Origin: JADJPO01 sp963825645
GTDB lineage: Bacteria > Actinomycetota > Actinomycetes > Actinomycetales > Kineosporiaceae
Direction of reading: 5' to 3'
NCBI GenBank assembly: GCA_963825645.1
Contig: CAWGTT010000003.1
Location: forward strand, 62,001-126,000
DNA: 64,000 bases
Shown here: piece after piece, positions 31,998 to 40,658 of the stretch
Layout: each line of letters begins with the position of its first letter
Position numbering within the stretch: the first letter of the stretch is position 1
Position numbers and translations under genes: made by a program
The notes under the pieces: model-generated
Told to the model about the DNA's origin: nothing
Database searches by the model: none
The model's input: the letters and a program-made list of their open reading frames with translations, nothing else

Positions 31998-34871
31998 ATG
32001 TCCCGACCCTTCGCAGAACGCCACATCGGTCCTTCGGAGCGCGATGTCGAGGCGATGCTGCGTGTGATCGGGCAGCCGTCGCTGTCGGCTCTCGTCGACG
32101 CGGCAACCCCGCCGTCGATCCGCTGTGCCGAGCCGCTCGACCTGCCTGCAGGGGCCTCTGAATCCGAGGTGCTGGACAAGCTGAGGGTCCTGGCGGCCAA
32201 GAACACCGTCGCGGTACCGATGCTCGGGCTGGGCTACCACGGCTGCCACACCCCGGGTGTGATCCAGCGGAACGTGCTGGAGAACCCGGCTTGGTACACG
32301 GCCTACACGCCCTACCAGCCGGAGATCTCGCAGGGCCGGCTGGAGGCGTTGCTGAACTTCCAGACCATGGTGTGCGACCTGACCGGGCTGGATGTGGCCA
32401 ATGCCTCACTGCTCGATGAGGCCACCGCCGTGGCCGAGGCGATGTCGCTGATGCGCAGGGCGAACAAGAGGATCACCGGCGCTCGCCTGCTCGTCGACAA
32501 CGAGGTGCTGCCGCCCTCGCGCGCCGTGCTGGGCACCCGGGCCCGCCCTCAGGGGATCGAGCTCGTCGACGTCGATGCGGCGCTCGCCCTCGCCGGAGGA
32601 CCCGGCGAGCCGGCGTCCCCCGACCCGCTGGACGGCGTGTTCGGCGTGGTCCTGCAGTATCCGGGCACCTCGGGCGTGGTGCGTGACCTCGCCCCGGTGA
32701 TCGAGGCGGCCCACGCCCGCGGACTGCTGGTCTGCGTGGCCGCCGACCTGCTCGCACTGACCGTGTTGGTGCCGCCCGGGGAGCAGGGCGCCGACGTCGT
32801 GGTCGGTACCACCCAGCGATTCGGAGTGCCTCTGGGGTACGGCGGTCCGCACGCCGGCTATCTGGCGGTGCACGCCGGCCTGGAACGGTCGTTGCCGGGA
32901 CGGCTGGTCGGGGTCTCCCGCGACGCCGACGGGGCGCCGGCCTACCGGCTCGCGCTGCAGACCCGCGAGCAGCACATTCGGCGGGAGAAGGCGACCAGCA
33001 ACATCTGCACCGCGCAGGTGCTGCTCGCCGTCATGGCGTCGATGTACGCGGTCTTCCACGGCCCTCAGGGACTGCGGGCCATCGCCACACAGGTGGCAGG
33101 GCGGGCGGCCGCGCTCGCGCATGCGCTGCGCGGCGCCGGCGTCGACGTCGTCCACGACGCCTTCTTCGACACCGTGCTGGCCCGCGTTCCCGGCGGCGCG
33201 CACCAGGTCGTCACCGCGGCAGCGGACGTCGGTGTGTTGCTGCGCCGGGTGGACGCCGACCACGTCGCGGTCTCCTGCGACGAGACCACCACGGGCGCGC
33301 ATCTGGCCGTGGTGGCCAAGGCGTTCGGGGCGGCCGCGCCGTCGACCGAGCGTTTCGACGAGCTGCCCGAGAGCGTCCCGACCGCGCTACGCCGTACCTC
33401 GGACTACCTGACTCATCCGGTGTTCTCCGTCCACCACAGCGAGACGTCGATGATGCGCTACCTGCGTCGCCTCGCGGACGCCGACTTCGCCCTGGACCGG
33501 GGCATGATCCCGCTCGGCTCCTGCACGATGAAGCTCAACGCGGCCACGGAGATGGTGCCGGTCAGCTGGCCCGAGTTCGCCGACCTGCATCCGTTCGCCC
33601 CCGCCGAGCATGCAGCGGGCACCCGAGAGCTGGTCGGCCAGCTGGAGAGCTGGCTCGCCGAGATCACCGGCTACCACGCGGTCAGTGTGCAGCCGAACGC
33701 CGGCTCCCAGGGCGAGCTGGCCGGTCTGCTGGCGATCCGCTCCTACCACGAGGCCAACGGCGAGTCCGGTCGCGACGTATGCCTGATCCCGTCCAGCGCT
33801 CACGGCACCAACGCCGCGAGTGCCGTTCTGGCCGGAATGCGGGTCGTCGTTGTCGCCTGCGACGCCTCGGGGAACGTCGACCTAGCCGATCTGCGCGCGA
33901 AGATCGATGAACACGGAGATCGGCTGGCCGCGGTGATGGTCACCTATCCCTCCACGCACGGAGTGTTCGAGGAGACCGTGACGGACCTGTGCGCCGCCGT
34001 CCACGCCGCCGGTGGCCAGGTCTACGTCGACGGAGCGAACCTGAACGCGCTGGTGGGCCTGTCCCGCCCCGGCCGGTTCGGCGCCGACGTGAGCCATCTC
34101 AACCTCCACAAGACCTTCTGCATCCCGCACGGAGGCGGCGGCCCCGGGGTGGGACCGGTCGCGGTGCGTGAGCACCTGGCCCCGTTCCTGCCTGGGCATC
34201 CGATGGCGCCCGAACTGACCCGCGGCGGCGGGGCGGGCCCGGTGAGCTCCGCCCCGTACGGCTCCGCGGGGATCCTGCCGATCTCGTGGGCCTACATCCG
34301 GCTGATGGGTCCGGCCGGGCTGACGGCCGCCACGATGACAGCGATCCTGGCCGCCAACTACGTGGCGACCCGGCTCCACGAGCACTACCCGGTGCTCTAC
34401 ACCGGCCGCGGAGGTCTGGTGGCCCACGAGTGCATCCTGGACCTGCGCCCGCTCACCAAGTCGACCGGCGTGAGCGTGGACGACGTGGCAAAGCGGCTGA
34501 TCGACTACGGGTTCCACGCTCCGACGATGTCGTTCCCGGTGGCGGGGACACTGATGGTCGAGCCCACCGAGAGCGAGAGCCTGGCCGAGCTCGACCGGTT
34601 CTGCGAGGCGATGATCGCGATCCGGGCCGAAGCCGACCGGGTCGCCGCCGGTGGCTGGCCGCGGGAGGACAACCCCCTGGTGAACGCCCCGCACACCGCG
34701 CAGTGCCTCGTGGGGGAGTGGGCTCACCCCTACAGCCGCACCGAGGCCGTCTATCCCGGTGACGTCGACCCGCGGGCGAAGTACTGGCCGCCGGTGCGCC
34801 GGATCGACGGTGCGTACGGCGACCGCCACCTGGTCTGTTCCTGCCCGCCGCCTGAGGCGTTCGAGAACTAG
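31998..34871 (+). CDS. gcvP: Glycine dehydrogenase (decarboxylating), P protein
   Basis: A 957-residue PLP enzyme, the usual full length of the fused P protein. It decarboxylates glycine and loads the aminomethyl group on the lipoyl arm of GcvH. Hallmarks: FAERHIGPSERDVEAML at the N-terminus, MLGLGYHGCHTP, GSCTMKLNAATEM, and the PLP-binding Lys about residue 705 in LNLHKTFCIPHGGG. ATG at 31998 is preceded by TAGCCT and no ribosome site. It is separated from gcvH by the garA/merR genes and a divergent ParA gene; the T and L protein genes are outside the window. Confidence 0.97.
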   Translation: MSRPFAERHIGPSERDVEAMLRVIGQPSLSALVDAATPPSIRCAEPLDLPAGASESEVLDKLRVLAAKNTVAVPMLGLGYHGCHTPGVIQRNVLENPAWYTAYTPYQPEISQGRLEALLNFQTMVCDLTGLDVANASLLDEATAVAEAMSLMRRANKRITGARLLVDNEVLPPSRAVLGTRARPQGIELVDVDAALALAGGPGEPASPDPLDGVFGVVLQYPGTSGVVRDLAPVIEAAHARGLLVCVAADLLALTVLVPPGEQGADVVVGTTQRFGVPLGYGGPHAGYLAVHAGLERSLPGRLVGVSRDADGAPAYRLALQTREQHIRREKATSNICTAQVLLAVMASMYAVFHGPQGLRAIATQVAGRAAALAHALRGAGVDVVHDAFFDTVLARVPGGAHQVVTAAADVGVLLRRVDADHVAVSCDETTTGAHLAVVAKAFGAAAPSTERFDELPESVPTALRRTSDYLTHPVFSVHHSETSMMRYLRRLADADFALDRGMIPLGSCTMKLNAATEMVPVSWPEFADLHPFAPAEHAAGTRELVGQLESWLAEITGYHAVSVQPNAGSQGELAGLLAIRSYHEANGESGRDVCLIPSSAHGTNAASAVLAGMRVVVVACDASGNVDLADLRAKIDEHGDRLAAVMVTYPSTHGVFEETVTDLCAAVHAAGGQVYVDGANLNALVGLSRPGRFGADVSHLNLHKTFCIPHGGGGPGVGPVAVREHLAPFLPGHPMAPELTRGGGAGPVSSAPYGSAGILPISWAYIRLMGPAGLTAATMTAILAANYVATRLHEHYPVLYTGRGGLVAHECILDLRPLTKSTGVSVDDVAKRLIDYGFHAPTMSFPVAGTLMVEPTESESLAELDRFCEAMIAIRAEADRVAAGGWPREDNPLVNAPHTAQCLVGEWAHPYSRTEAVYPGDVDPRAKYWPPVRRIDGAYGDRHLVCSCPPPEAFEN

Positions 34872-34878
34872 GCCACTG

Positions 34879-34894
34879 CGCCGCGGTGGCGGCG
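34879..34894. terminator. Hairpin between convergent gcvP and sbcC
   Basis: CGCCGC-GGTG-GCGGCG forms a perfect 6-bp stem with a 4-base loop in the 30-base gap between the two stops. There is no U-tract, as is common in high-GC genomes; it could end transcripts from both sides. Confidence 0.4.
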
Positions 34895-34901
34895 TGCTCG
34901 A

Positions 34902-37694
34902 TCAGGACGCCGCGACGTGCAGGGTGGAGCCCTGAGGGGACTTACGCACCTCGAGCCGCACGGGGATCCGGGCGCGCAGGTCCGGTAGATGGCTGACGAC
35001 GGCCACCGTGCGCCCTCCTGAGCGCAGACCGTCCAAGACGTCCATGACTTCCTCGAGAGTGTCCTCGTCGAGCGCGCCGAACCCCTCGTCGACGAACAGG
35101 GTGTCCAGGCTGATCCCGCCGGCCTCGGCGGCCACGACGTCGGCCAGGCCCAGCGCCAGGGCGAGCGAGGTGTAGAAGGACTCGCCGCCGGACAGCGAGG
35201 CGGTCTCCCGGCGGACGCCGGTCCAGGCGTCCAGCACGTCCAGACCCAGTCCGGTCCGAACCCGGCCGCGCTCTCCGTCGTCGGTGTGCAGCAGGCTGTA
35301 CCGGCCACCCGACATCGTGTCCAGCCGCTCGGACGCCGCTGAGGCCACCTGCTCCAGCCTGGCGGCGAGCACGTACGCCGACAGCGACATCCGCCGCGTG
35401 TTGTCGCCGCCGGTGCCGTCAGCGCACTTGGCCAGGTCATCGGCGAGCCCGAACCGTGCCTGCAGCGGTGACACCGACTCCAGGTGCGCGGCCAGTTCGC
35501 GGGCGAGCCGATCGATCTCCTCGGACGCGTTCTCGCACAGGGCAAGCCGCCGGGCCGACTGCTGCTCGCCAAGACGTGCCTGGGCGACGTCGTGCTGCAG
35601 CGCTGCGCGGTCGGCCGGCCCGACCGCCAAGGCCGGTGCGGCGTGCAGAGCCGTGAACCGCTCGTCCGCGAGCTGCTCGTGCACGCTCTCGTACTCCACC
35701 TGATAGGCCAGGGTGGTCCGCTCCAGGGCGGCGTACTCCGACTCCTCCAGCGCCGCGGTGAGGGCCTCGTCGAGGTCGGCGAAGCCGCCCTCGGCGGCTG
35801 ACTGGGCGGCAGCCGCCTCGACGTCCTCCCACGTGGACCCGGCAGCGCGGTACCGCTCAGCGGCCCGCGCCGCGGCGAGCACGGCGTCCAACCGAACGGT
35901 CAGCCGTCGGCGGCGAGCGATCGTGTCGGTCTCACCGTCGCACGCGACGGTGATCCGTTCGCGCAGTGCGGCGGCCCGAGCGTCGAGACGGGCCAGCTCC
36001 TGGTCGCCGTCACGCTCCTGCTCCTGACCGACCACGGCGGTCAGCTCGGTCTCGACCCGGGCCCGCCGCGCGGCGAGGGCCGAGACCGCCTCGACCAACG
36101 ACTCGTAGCCGCCGCGGGCCTGCTCTTCCTGCGCCGCGTCGACGTCACCGGGTGAGGCCGCCGCCGGGGCCGGGTGGTCGGTGCTCCCGCAGACCCGGCA
36201 GGGTTCGCCGTCCACGAGTGCCCCCGCGAGCTCGGCCGCGATCCCGGCCAGGCGTCGCTCGCGTAGGTCCAGGTAGTGCTGCCGCGCGGTCTGTGCCTCG
36301 TCCCGGCCGGATCGCAGGGCACGGTCCACCTCGGCCAGCTCGTCGGTCAGCTCCACCCGGCGTCGATCGAGGCGCGCGCTCTGCGCCGCGCGCGCCCGGG
36401 TCAGCTCCTGCCGGCTGCGGTCGAGATCGTCCAGCTCGGCGACATCGCCGGCACGTTCTTCCAGCCGGGCGAGCGCGGTGCGCAGCTCCTCGCCAGCGGC
36501 GCCGAGATCGGTCGGCGGGTCCTGCCCGAGCACCGTCCGCAGGCGCTGCCGGGCCCGCTCGTCCTCGGCCAGGCAGGCCTCGAAGCGCGCCCGCGCCGAC
36601 CGCACAGAGCCGAGCATCGGGCCGAGGGACTGGGCGCGCAGCGCGCGGCGCAGCCGGTCCCGAGTACGGCCGACGGCCTCGCGCCCGGCGTCCAGCGCCT
36701 GCTGCCGCTCGGTCAACTCCTCCAGCTCGGCGACCAGCTGAGCCATCGCCTCGGCCTGGTCGAGCAGGGTCTCGGCCCGCTCGGTGCGCGTCTGTGCCTG
36801 CATCTGCTGGGCGATCGCCTCGGTGCGGGCATGCTCCACCCCGTCGCGCAGCCGAGCCAGCCACTGTCGCGGCTCGGCGAGCGCGGACCCCGGCTCGCCG
36901 TCGGGTATCGTGTCGGCCCGCTCGCTGCCGCTCTGGCCCTCCGGCCGGGCGGCGGCCGAGGCCCCAGGCCTGACGGCGGCCGAGGCCCCAGGCCTGACGG
37001 CGGCCGAGGCCCCAGGCCTGACGGCGGCCGAGGCCGCCTGGGTGGCCTGGGCAAGGATCCGGGCGGTCACCCGATTCGCCTCGTCGACCTCGGCCCGCAA
37101 TGCGGACCGGTGCTCACGCAGCCAGGCCTGGACACCGCCGAACCGGTCGGTGCCGAACAGGCGCTCCAGCAGCTGGCGGCGGGTCTCGGCATCGGCCCGC
37201 AGGAACGCGGCGAACTCGCCCTGGGGCAGCAGCACCAGCTTAGTGAACTGCGCCGGGCCCATTCCGATGACGTCCTCGACCAGGTGAGCGCTCTCGTCGA
37301 TGCGGGTGGAGCGCACCACCCACTCCCGCTCAACCAGCTCCCGGACCAGGACTCGGGACGGTTCGGTGGTCGTGCCGCTGCCGCGCCGCTTGGGGCGCTG
37401 CCAGGAGGGGGACCGCGTCACCTCGAACCGGCGCGGCCCCACCGAGAACTCGCAGACGACCCGAGGAGCGTCCTCGGGGTGGGCGTGGTCGCTGCGCAGC
37501 CGGGAGACGGCCGATCGGGCGCCCGGCACCTGGCCGTACAGGGCGAAGCACACCGCGTCGAGCACGCTGGTCTTGCCGGCCCCAGTGGCCCCGTGCAGCA
37601 GGAACAACCCGCCCGCAGCCAGTGCGTCGAGGTCGACGTGCTGCGGGTCGCGGAACGGGCCGAAAGCCTGCATCTCGAGGCGGTGGATCCTCAC
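34902..37694 (-). CDS. sbcC: SbcC-type exonuclease subunit (SMC-like ATPase)
   Basis: A 930-residue SMC/Rad50-like ATPase. Walker A HGATGAGKTSVLD is near residue 36; long Arg/Glu/Ala-rich coiled-coil arms flank a zinc-hook motif CRVCG in the middle; the ABC signature SLSGGESFYTSLAL and Walker B TLFVDEGFGALDEDTL are near the C-terminus. With SbcD it cleaves hairpins and blocked DNA ends. The GTG at 37694 overlaps the sbcD stop by 4 bases. Oddity: an ASAAVRPG octapeptide occurs three times in tandem at the start of the first arm, encoded by exact 24-base repeats. Confidence 0.94.
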   Translation of the reverse strand: MRIHRLEMQAFGPFRDPQHVDLDALAAGGLFLLHGATGAGKTSVLDAVCFALYGQVPGARSAVSRLRSDHAHPEDAPRVVCEFSVGPRRFEVTRSPSWQRPKRRGSGTTTEPSRVLVRELVEREWVVRSTRIDESAHLVEDVIGMGPAQFTKLVLLPQGEFAAFLRADAETRRQLLERLFGTDRFGGVQAWLREHRSALRAEVDEANRVTARILAQATQAASAAVRPGASAAVRPGASAAVRPGASAAARPEGQSGSERADTIPDGEPGSALAEPRQWLARLRDGVEHARTEAIAQQMQAQTRTERAETLLDQAEAMAQLVAELEELTERQQALDAGREAVGRTRDRLRRALRAQSLGPMLGSVRSARARFEACLAEDERARQRLRTVLGQDPPTDLGAAGEELRTALARLEERAGDVAELDDLDRSRQELTRARAAQSARLDRRRVELTDELAEVDRALRSGRDEAQTARQHYLDLRERRLAGIAAELAGALVDGEPCRVCGSTDHPAPAAASPGDVDAAQEEQARGGYESLVEAVSALAARRARVETELTAVVGQEQERDGDQELARLDARAAALRERITVACDGETDTIARRRRLTVRLDAVLAAARAAERYRAAGSTWEDVEAAAAQSAAEGGFADLDEALTAALEESEYAALERTTLAYQVEYESVHEQLADERFTALHAAPALAVGPADRAALQHDVAQARLGEQQSARRLALCENASEEIDRLARELAAHLESVSPLQARFGLADDLAKCADGTGGDNTRRMSLSAYVLAARLEQVASAASERLDTMSGGRYSLLHTDDGERGRVRTGLGLDVLDAWTGVRRETASLSGGESFYTSLALALGLADVVAAEAGGISLDTLFVDEGFGALDEDTLEEVMDVLDGLRSGGRTVAVVSHLPDLRARIPVRLEVRKSPQGSTLHVAAS
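36961..37032. repeat. Three exact 24-bp tandem repeats inside sbcC
   Basis: The 24-base unit occurs three times without mismatch at 36961-36984, 36985-37008 and 37009-37032, after half a unit (36949-36960). It encodes ASAAVRPG repeats in frame, at the junction of ATPase head and coiled coil. Confidence 0.95.
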
Positions 37695-38950
37695 CCGGCC
37701 TCCCCGAGCCGCTCCGGCCGGGTGGGCGGCATCGGATCCGCCGCGACGTCGGGCGAGGACGTGCGCCTCGAACCGGAGCGCAGCGGGGCGATGCCGGACA
37801 GCTCCACCTGGGCGAGCCGGGTCGCCGTGACCGCGTCCTGCAGCCAGGTGCGTTCCAGCGCGGTGGCAGAACGGGCGCGCACGTGGTCGAGGAAGTCGCA
37901 GCAGAGCTCGACGTCGTCCCTGCCGGCCTGCCGCCGCGTGTAGGAGTCGGCCCGACGGTCCTGACGCGAGTCCTGCCCAGAGGGCTCGAAGCGCAGCTCG
38001 AGGGTGTGCGGGAACCGGGCGCGCAGCCGCTCCATCGCCCCTGCCGGACGCTCGGCGTCGGTGAGGGTCACCTGGCACCAGGAGCGTTCGTGCGCGGCCA
38101 GGTCGGAGCGGCTGAGCAGGTCCTCGACGCCGCCGCGGAGCACGGCCAGCGGCCGTGGCACCGGTGCGTCGACGGTCTCGACGAGTTGGCCGCCGTGACG
38201 GTCCAGGGTGAGCAGCAAGCTGCCCTTGACCTGACCGTGCTCGGAGAAGGAGTAGGCCAGGGGCGAGCCGCTGTAGCGGACCGCAGCCGCCACCTGCTGG
38301 CGTCGGTGCAGGTGGCCGAGGGCGACGTAGTCCACTCCCTCGAAGACCGAGGCCGGGACGGCGCTCACCCCGCCGACGCTGATGTCCCGTTCGCTGTCGC
38401 TGGCCACGGCGCCGACGACGAAGGCGTGGGCCGCCACGACCGAGCGGATGCCCGCCGGGCGGGCGGCCAGATCGGCGCGGACGGCCTCCATGGCCATGGC
38501 GAGCACCGCTTCATGGGAGGCGGTACAGCCGAGGACCGGGGCCGCGACAACGGGTTCGAGGTAGGGCAGCGGATAGAGGGCCACGCCGTCCCGCGACCCG
38601 AGCAGCACCGGGCGGGCGACGTCGGTCAGCGCGGTGCGCACGTGGACCCCAGCGCGTTCGAGCAGGCGGGCACCGAAGGCGAGCCGGCCCGGGGAGTCGT
38701 GGTTCCCGGAGGTGAGTATCACGTCTGCGCCGGCACCCACGAGTCGGTGAAGGGCGTCGTCCAGCAGCGCCACCACGTCGACACCGGGCAGCGCCCGGTC
38801 GTAGACGTCACCGGCGACGACCACGGCCGAGACCCGCTCGCTGCGCACCACCTCGACCAGATGGTCGACGAAGGCGGCCTGCGCCTCGAGCAGGCCCACG
38901 CGGTGGAAGGAGCGGCCCAGATGCCAGTCGGAGGTGTGCAGGATCCTCAC
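37691..38950 (-). CDS. sbcD: SbcD-type exonuclease subunit (Mre11-like nuclease)
   Basis: A 419-residue calcineurin-like phosphoesterase. Metal-binding motifs are in order: HTSDWHLG (about residue 5), AGDVYDR, SGNHDSPGR, AAHAFV and GHLHRRQ. This is the nuclease partner of SbcC in processing of DNA ends. GTG at 38950 gives the conserved VRILHTSDWH start and follows a TAGAGT box by 7 bases. The C-terminal ~60 residues are basic and Ser/Pro-rich. It forms a two-gene operon with sbcC (4-base overlap). Confidence 0.95.
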   Translation of the reverse strand: MRILHTSDWHLGRSFHRVGLLEAQAAFVDHLVEVVRSERVSAVVVAGDVYDRALPGVDVVALLDDALHRLVGAGADVILTSGNHDSPGRLAFGARLLERAGVHVRTALTDVARPVLLGSRDGVALYPLPYLEPVVAAPVLGCTASHEAVLAMAMEAVRADLAARPAGIRSVVAAHAFVVGAVASDSERDISVGGVSAVPASVFEGVDYVALGHLHRRQQVAAAVRYSGSPLAYSFSEHGQVKGSLLLTLDRHGGQLVETVDAPVPRPLAVLRGGVEDLLSRSDLAAHERSWCQVTLTDAERPAGAMERLRARFPHTLELRFEPSGQDSRQDRRADSYTRRQAGRDDVELCCDFLDHVRARSATALERTWLQDAVTATRLAQVELSGIAPLRSGSRRTSSPDVAADPMPPTRPERLGEAG

Positions 38951-38957
38951 GTCCGCG

Positions 38958-38963
38958 ACTCTA
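38958..38963 (-). promoter_or_regulatory. -10-like TAGAGT for leaderless sbcD
   Basis: TAGAGT on the minus strand ends 7 bases before the GTG at 38950. Confidence 0.5.
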
Positions 38964-39091
38964 GGGATGCTCCCCGACAGAGTGCGGGACGCGACCCGGC
39001 AGGTCGCCAGGTCGTGCGGCCCCGGGGGAGGACGACGGCATCTGGGCGGCGTGTCTTCCCGGTGGCCCACCCGGTGTGCTTCTTTGGAGGC

Positions 39092-40573
39092 GTGGGAGAC
39101 GAGGTCAAGGACGTCACGTACTCGCGAGAGCAGCGCCTGCGCTATCGGGAGAAGGTGCAGCTATGCCTCGACGTGTTCGAGCGGATGCTCACGTCCTCGA
39201 CATTTGACGTCGAGAACCCCCTCACCGGCCTCGAAGTCGAGCTGAACCTGGTCGACGCCAAGTATCAGCCTCACCTGGACAACCTGGCGGTGCTCGAGGA
39301 GATCGCCGATGAGTCCTTCCAGACCGAGCTCGGCGCTTACAACATCGAGCTCAACGTACCGCCCCGCTCGCTGGCGGCGGACTCGCTGCTGGTCCTGGAG
39401 CGTGACCTGCGCGGCTCGCTCAACGAGGCCGAGGCCAAGGCCAACCGCCGCGGCGCCCACATCGTGATGGTCGGGATCCTGCCCACCCTGGCTGTGGCTC
39501 ACCTGGAGAGCAGCAACTGGATGAGCCCCTCGGCGCGCTACGCCGCGCTCAACGACTCGATCCTCTCCGCCCGCGGGGAGGACATCCACCTCGACATCCA
39601 CGGCGTCGAGCGGCTGGCGACCTTCTGGCCCAACCTGGCGCCGGAGTCGGCGTGTACCAGCGTCCAGCTGCATGTTCAGGTCGACCCGCAGGACTTCGCG
39701 CCCGCCTGGAACGCCTCCCAGGTACTCGCCGGCCCGCAGCTGGCCCTGGGGGCCAACTCGCCCTACTTCCTCGGTCGTGAGCTGTGGCGGGAGACCCGGA
39801 TCGAGCTGTTCACCCAGTCGACCGACACCCGGCCCCTGGAGCTGAAGAACCAGGGCGTACGGCCCAGGGTGTGGTTCGGGGAGCGCTGGATCACCTCGAT
39901 CTTCGACCTGTTCGAGGAGAACGTGCGGTACTTCCCGGGTTTGCTGCCCGAGGTCAGCGACGAGGATCCGGTGTCCGAGCTGGATGCCGGCCGGGCGCCG
40001 AAGCTGCGCGAGCTGCGGCTGCACAACGGCACGATCTACCGGTGGAACCGGCCGGTCTACGACGTGGTGAGCGGGAAGCCGCACGTGCGGGTGGAGAACC
40101 GAGTGCTCCCGGCAGGGCCGACCGTCGTGGACATCCTCGCCAACGCCTCCTTCTACTACGGGGTACTGAAGGTGTTGACCAGCGAGGAACGTCCGGTGTG
40201 GTCGCACCTGACCTTCCCGACCGCGGAGGACAACTTCACCGAGTGCGCGCGCGCCGGGATGGAGGCCGTCGTGTACTGGCCGGGTGCCGGTGAGGTGACC
40301 ATCGCCGAGCTCGTCCTGCGTCGGCTGTTGCCGCTGGCTCACGAGGGCCTGTCCCGCCTCGGCGTCGGCGAGCCGGCGATCTCCCGCTACCTCGGCATCA
40401 TCGAAGGCCGCTGCCTTACCGGCCGCAATGGTGCCCGATGGCAGGTCGATGCGGTGCACCGGCTGGAGGACCGGGGGCTGGACCGGGCCTCGGCGTTGAC
40501 GCGAATGCTCGAGCGGTACTGCGAGGGCATGCACTCCAACGAGCCGGTGCACACCTGGGAGCTGCCGCGATAG
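39092..40573 (+). CDS. Glutamate-cysteine ligase-like (GCS2-type) carboxylate-amine ligase
   Basis: A 493-residue protein matching the actinobacterial glutamate-cysteine ligase family: YSREQRLRYREKVQLCLD start, NPLTGLEVELNLVD (acidic metal/ATP site), ELGAYNIELNVPPR and a C-terminal RYCEGMHSNEPVHTWE. Such enzymes ligate the gamma-carboxyl of glutamate to an amine such as cysteine; the product in an actinobacterium is uncertain (ergothioneine route or another gamma-glutamyl compound). The start is unclear: GTG 39092 has GGAGG only one base upstream, and GTG 39074 is an alternative. It diverges from sbcD. Confidence 0.8.
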   Translation: MGDEVKDVTYSREQRLRYREKVQLCLDVFERMLTSSTFDVENPLTGLEVELNLVDAKYQPHLDNLAVLEEIADESFQTELGAYNIELNVPPRSLAADSLLVLERDLRGSLNEAEAKANRRGAHIVMVGILPTLAVAHLESSNWMSPSARYAALNDSILSARGEDIHLDIHGVERLATFWPNLAPESACTSVQLHVQVDPQDFAPAWNASQVLAGPQLALGANSPYFLGRELWRETRIELFTQSTDTRPLELKNQGVRPRVWFGERWITSIFDLFEENVRYFPGLLPEVSDEDPVSELDAGRAPKLRELRLHNGTIYRWNRPVYDVVSGKPHVRVENRVLPAGPTVVDILANASFYYGVLKVLTSEERPVWSHLTFPTAEDNFTECARAGMEAVVYWPGAGEVTIAELVLRRLLPLAHEGLSRLGVGEPAISRYLGIIEGRCLTGRNGARWQVDAVHRLEDRGLDRASALTRMLERYCEGMHSNEPVHTWELPR

Positions 40574-40645
40574 CCGACCGACCATAAGCGAGGGACTGCC
40601 GCCCGGCGTCGTCCAGGTCACTGTGCAGGGGCTACCGGCTGCCTC

Positions 40646-40651
40646 TAGCGT
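40646..40651 (+). promoter_or_regulatory. -10-like TAGCGT for leaderless trpB2-like gene
   Basis: TAGCGT ends 7 bases before the ATG at 40659; same hexamer and spacing as at 3661-3666. Confidence 0.5.
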
Positions 40652-40658
40652 GTGCGTC

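Noticed and set aside
36961..37032. CRISPR-like array
   Set aside because: The repeats are contiguous, with no spacers, and lie in frame inside sbcC.
37622..39000. Long plus-strand open frame opposite sbcD that joins the frame of the ligase at 39092
   Set aside because: The part before 39092 is the antisense of sbcD with low-complexity composition; the family N-terminus begins at VGDEVKDVTYSREQ.
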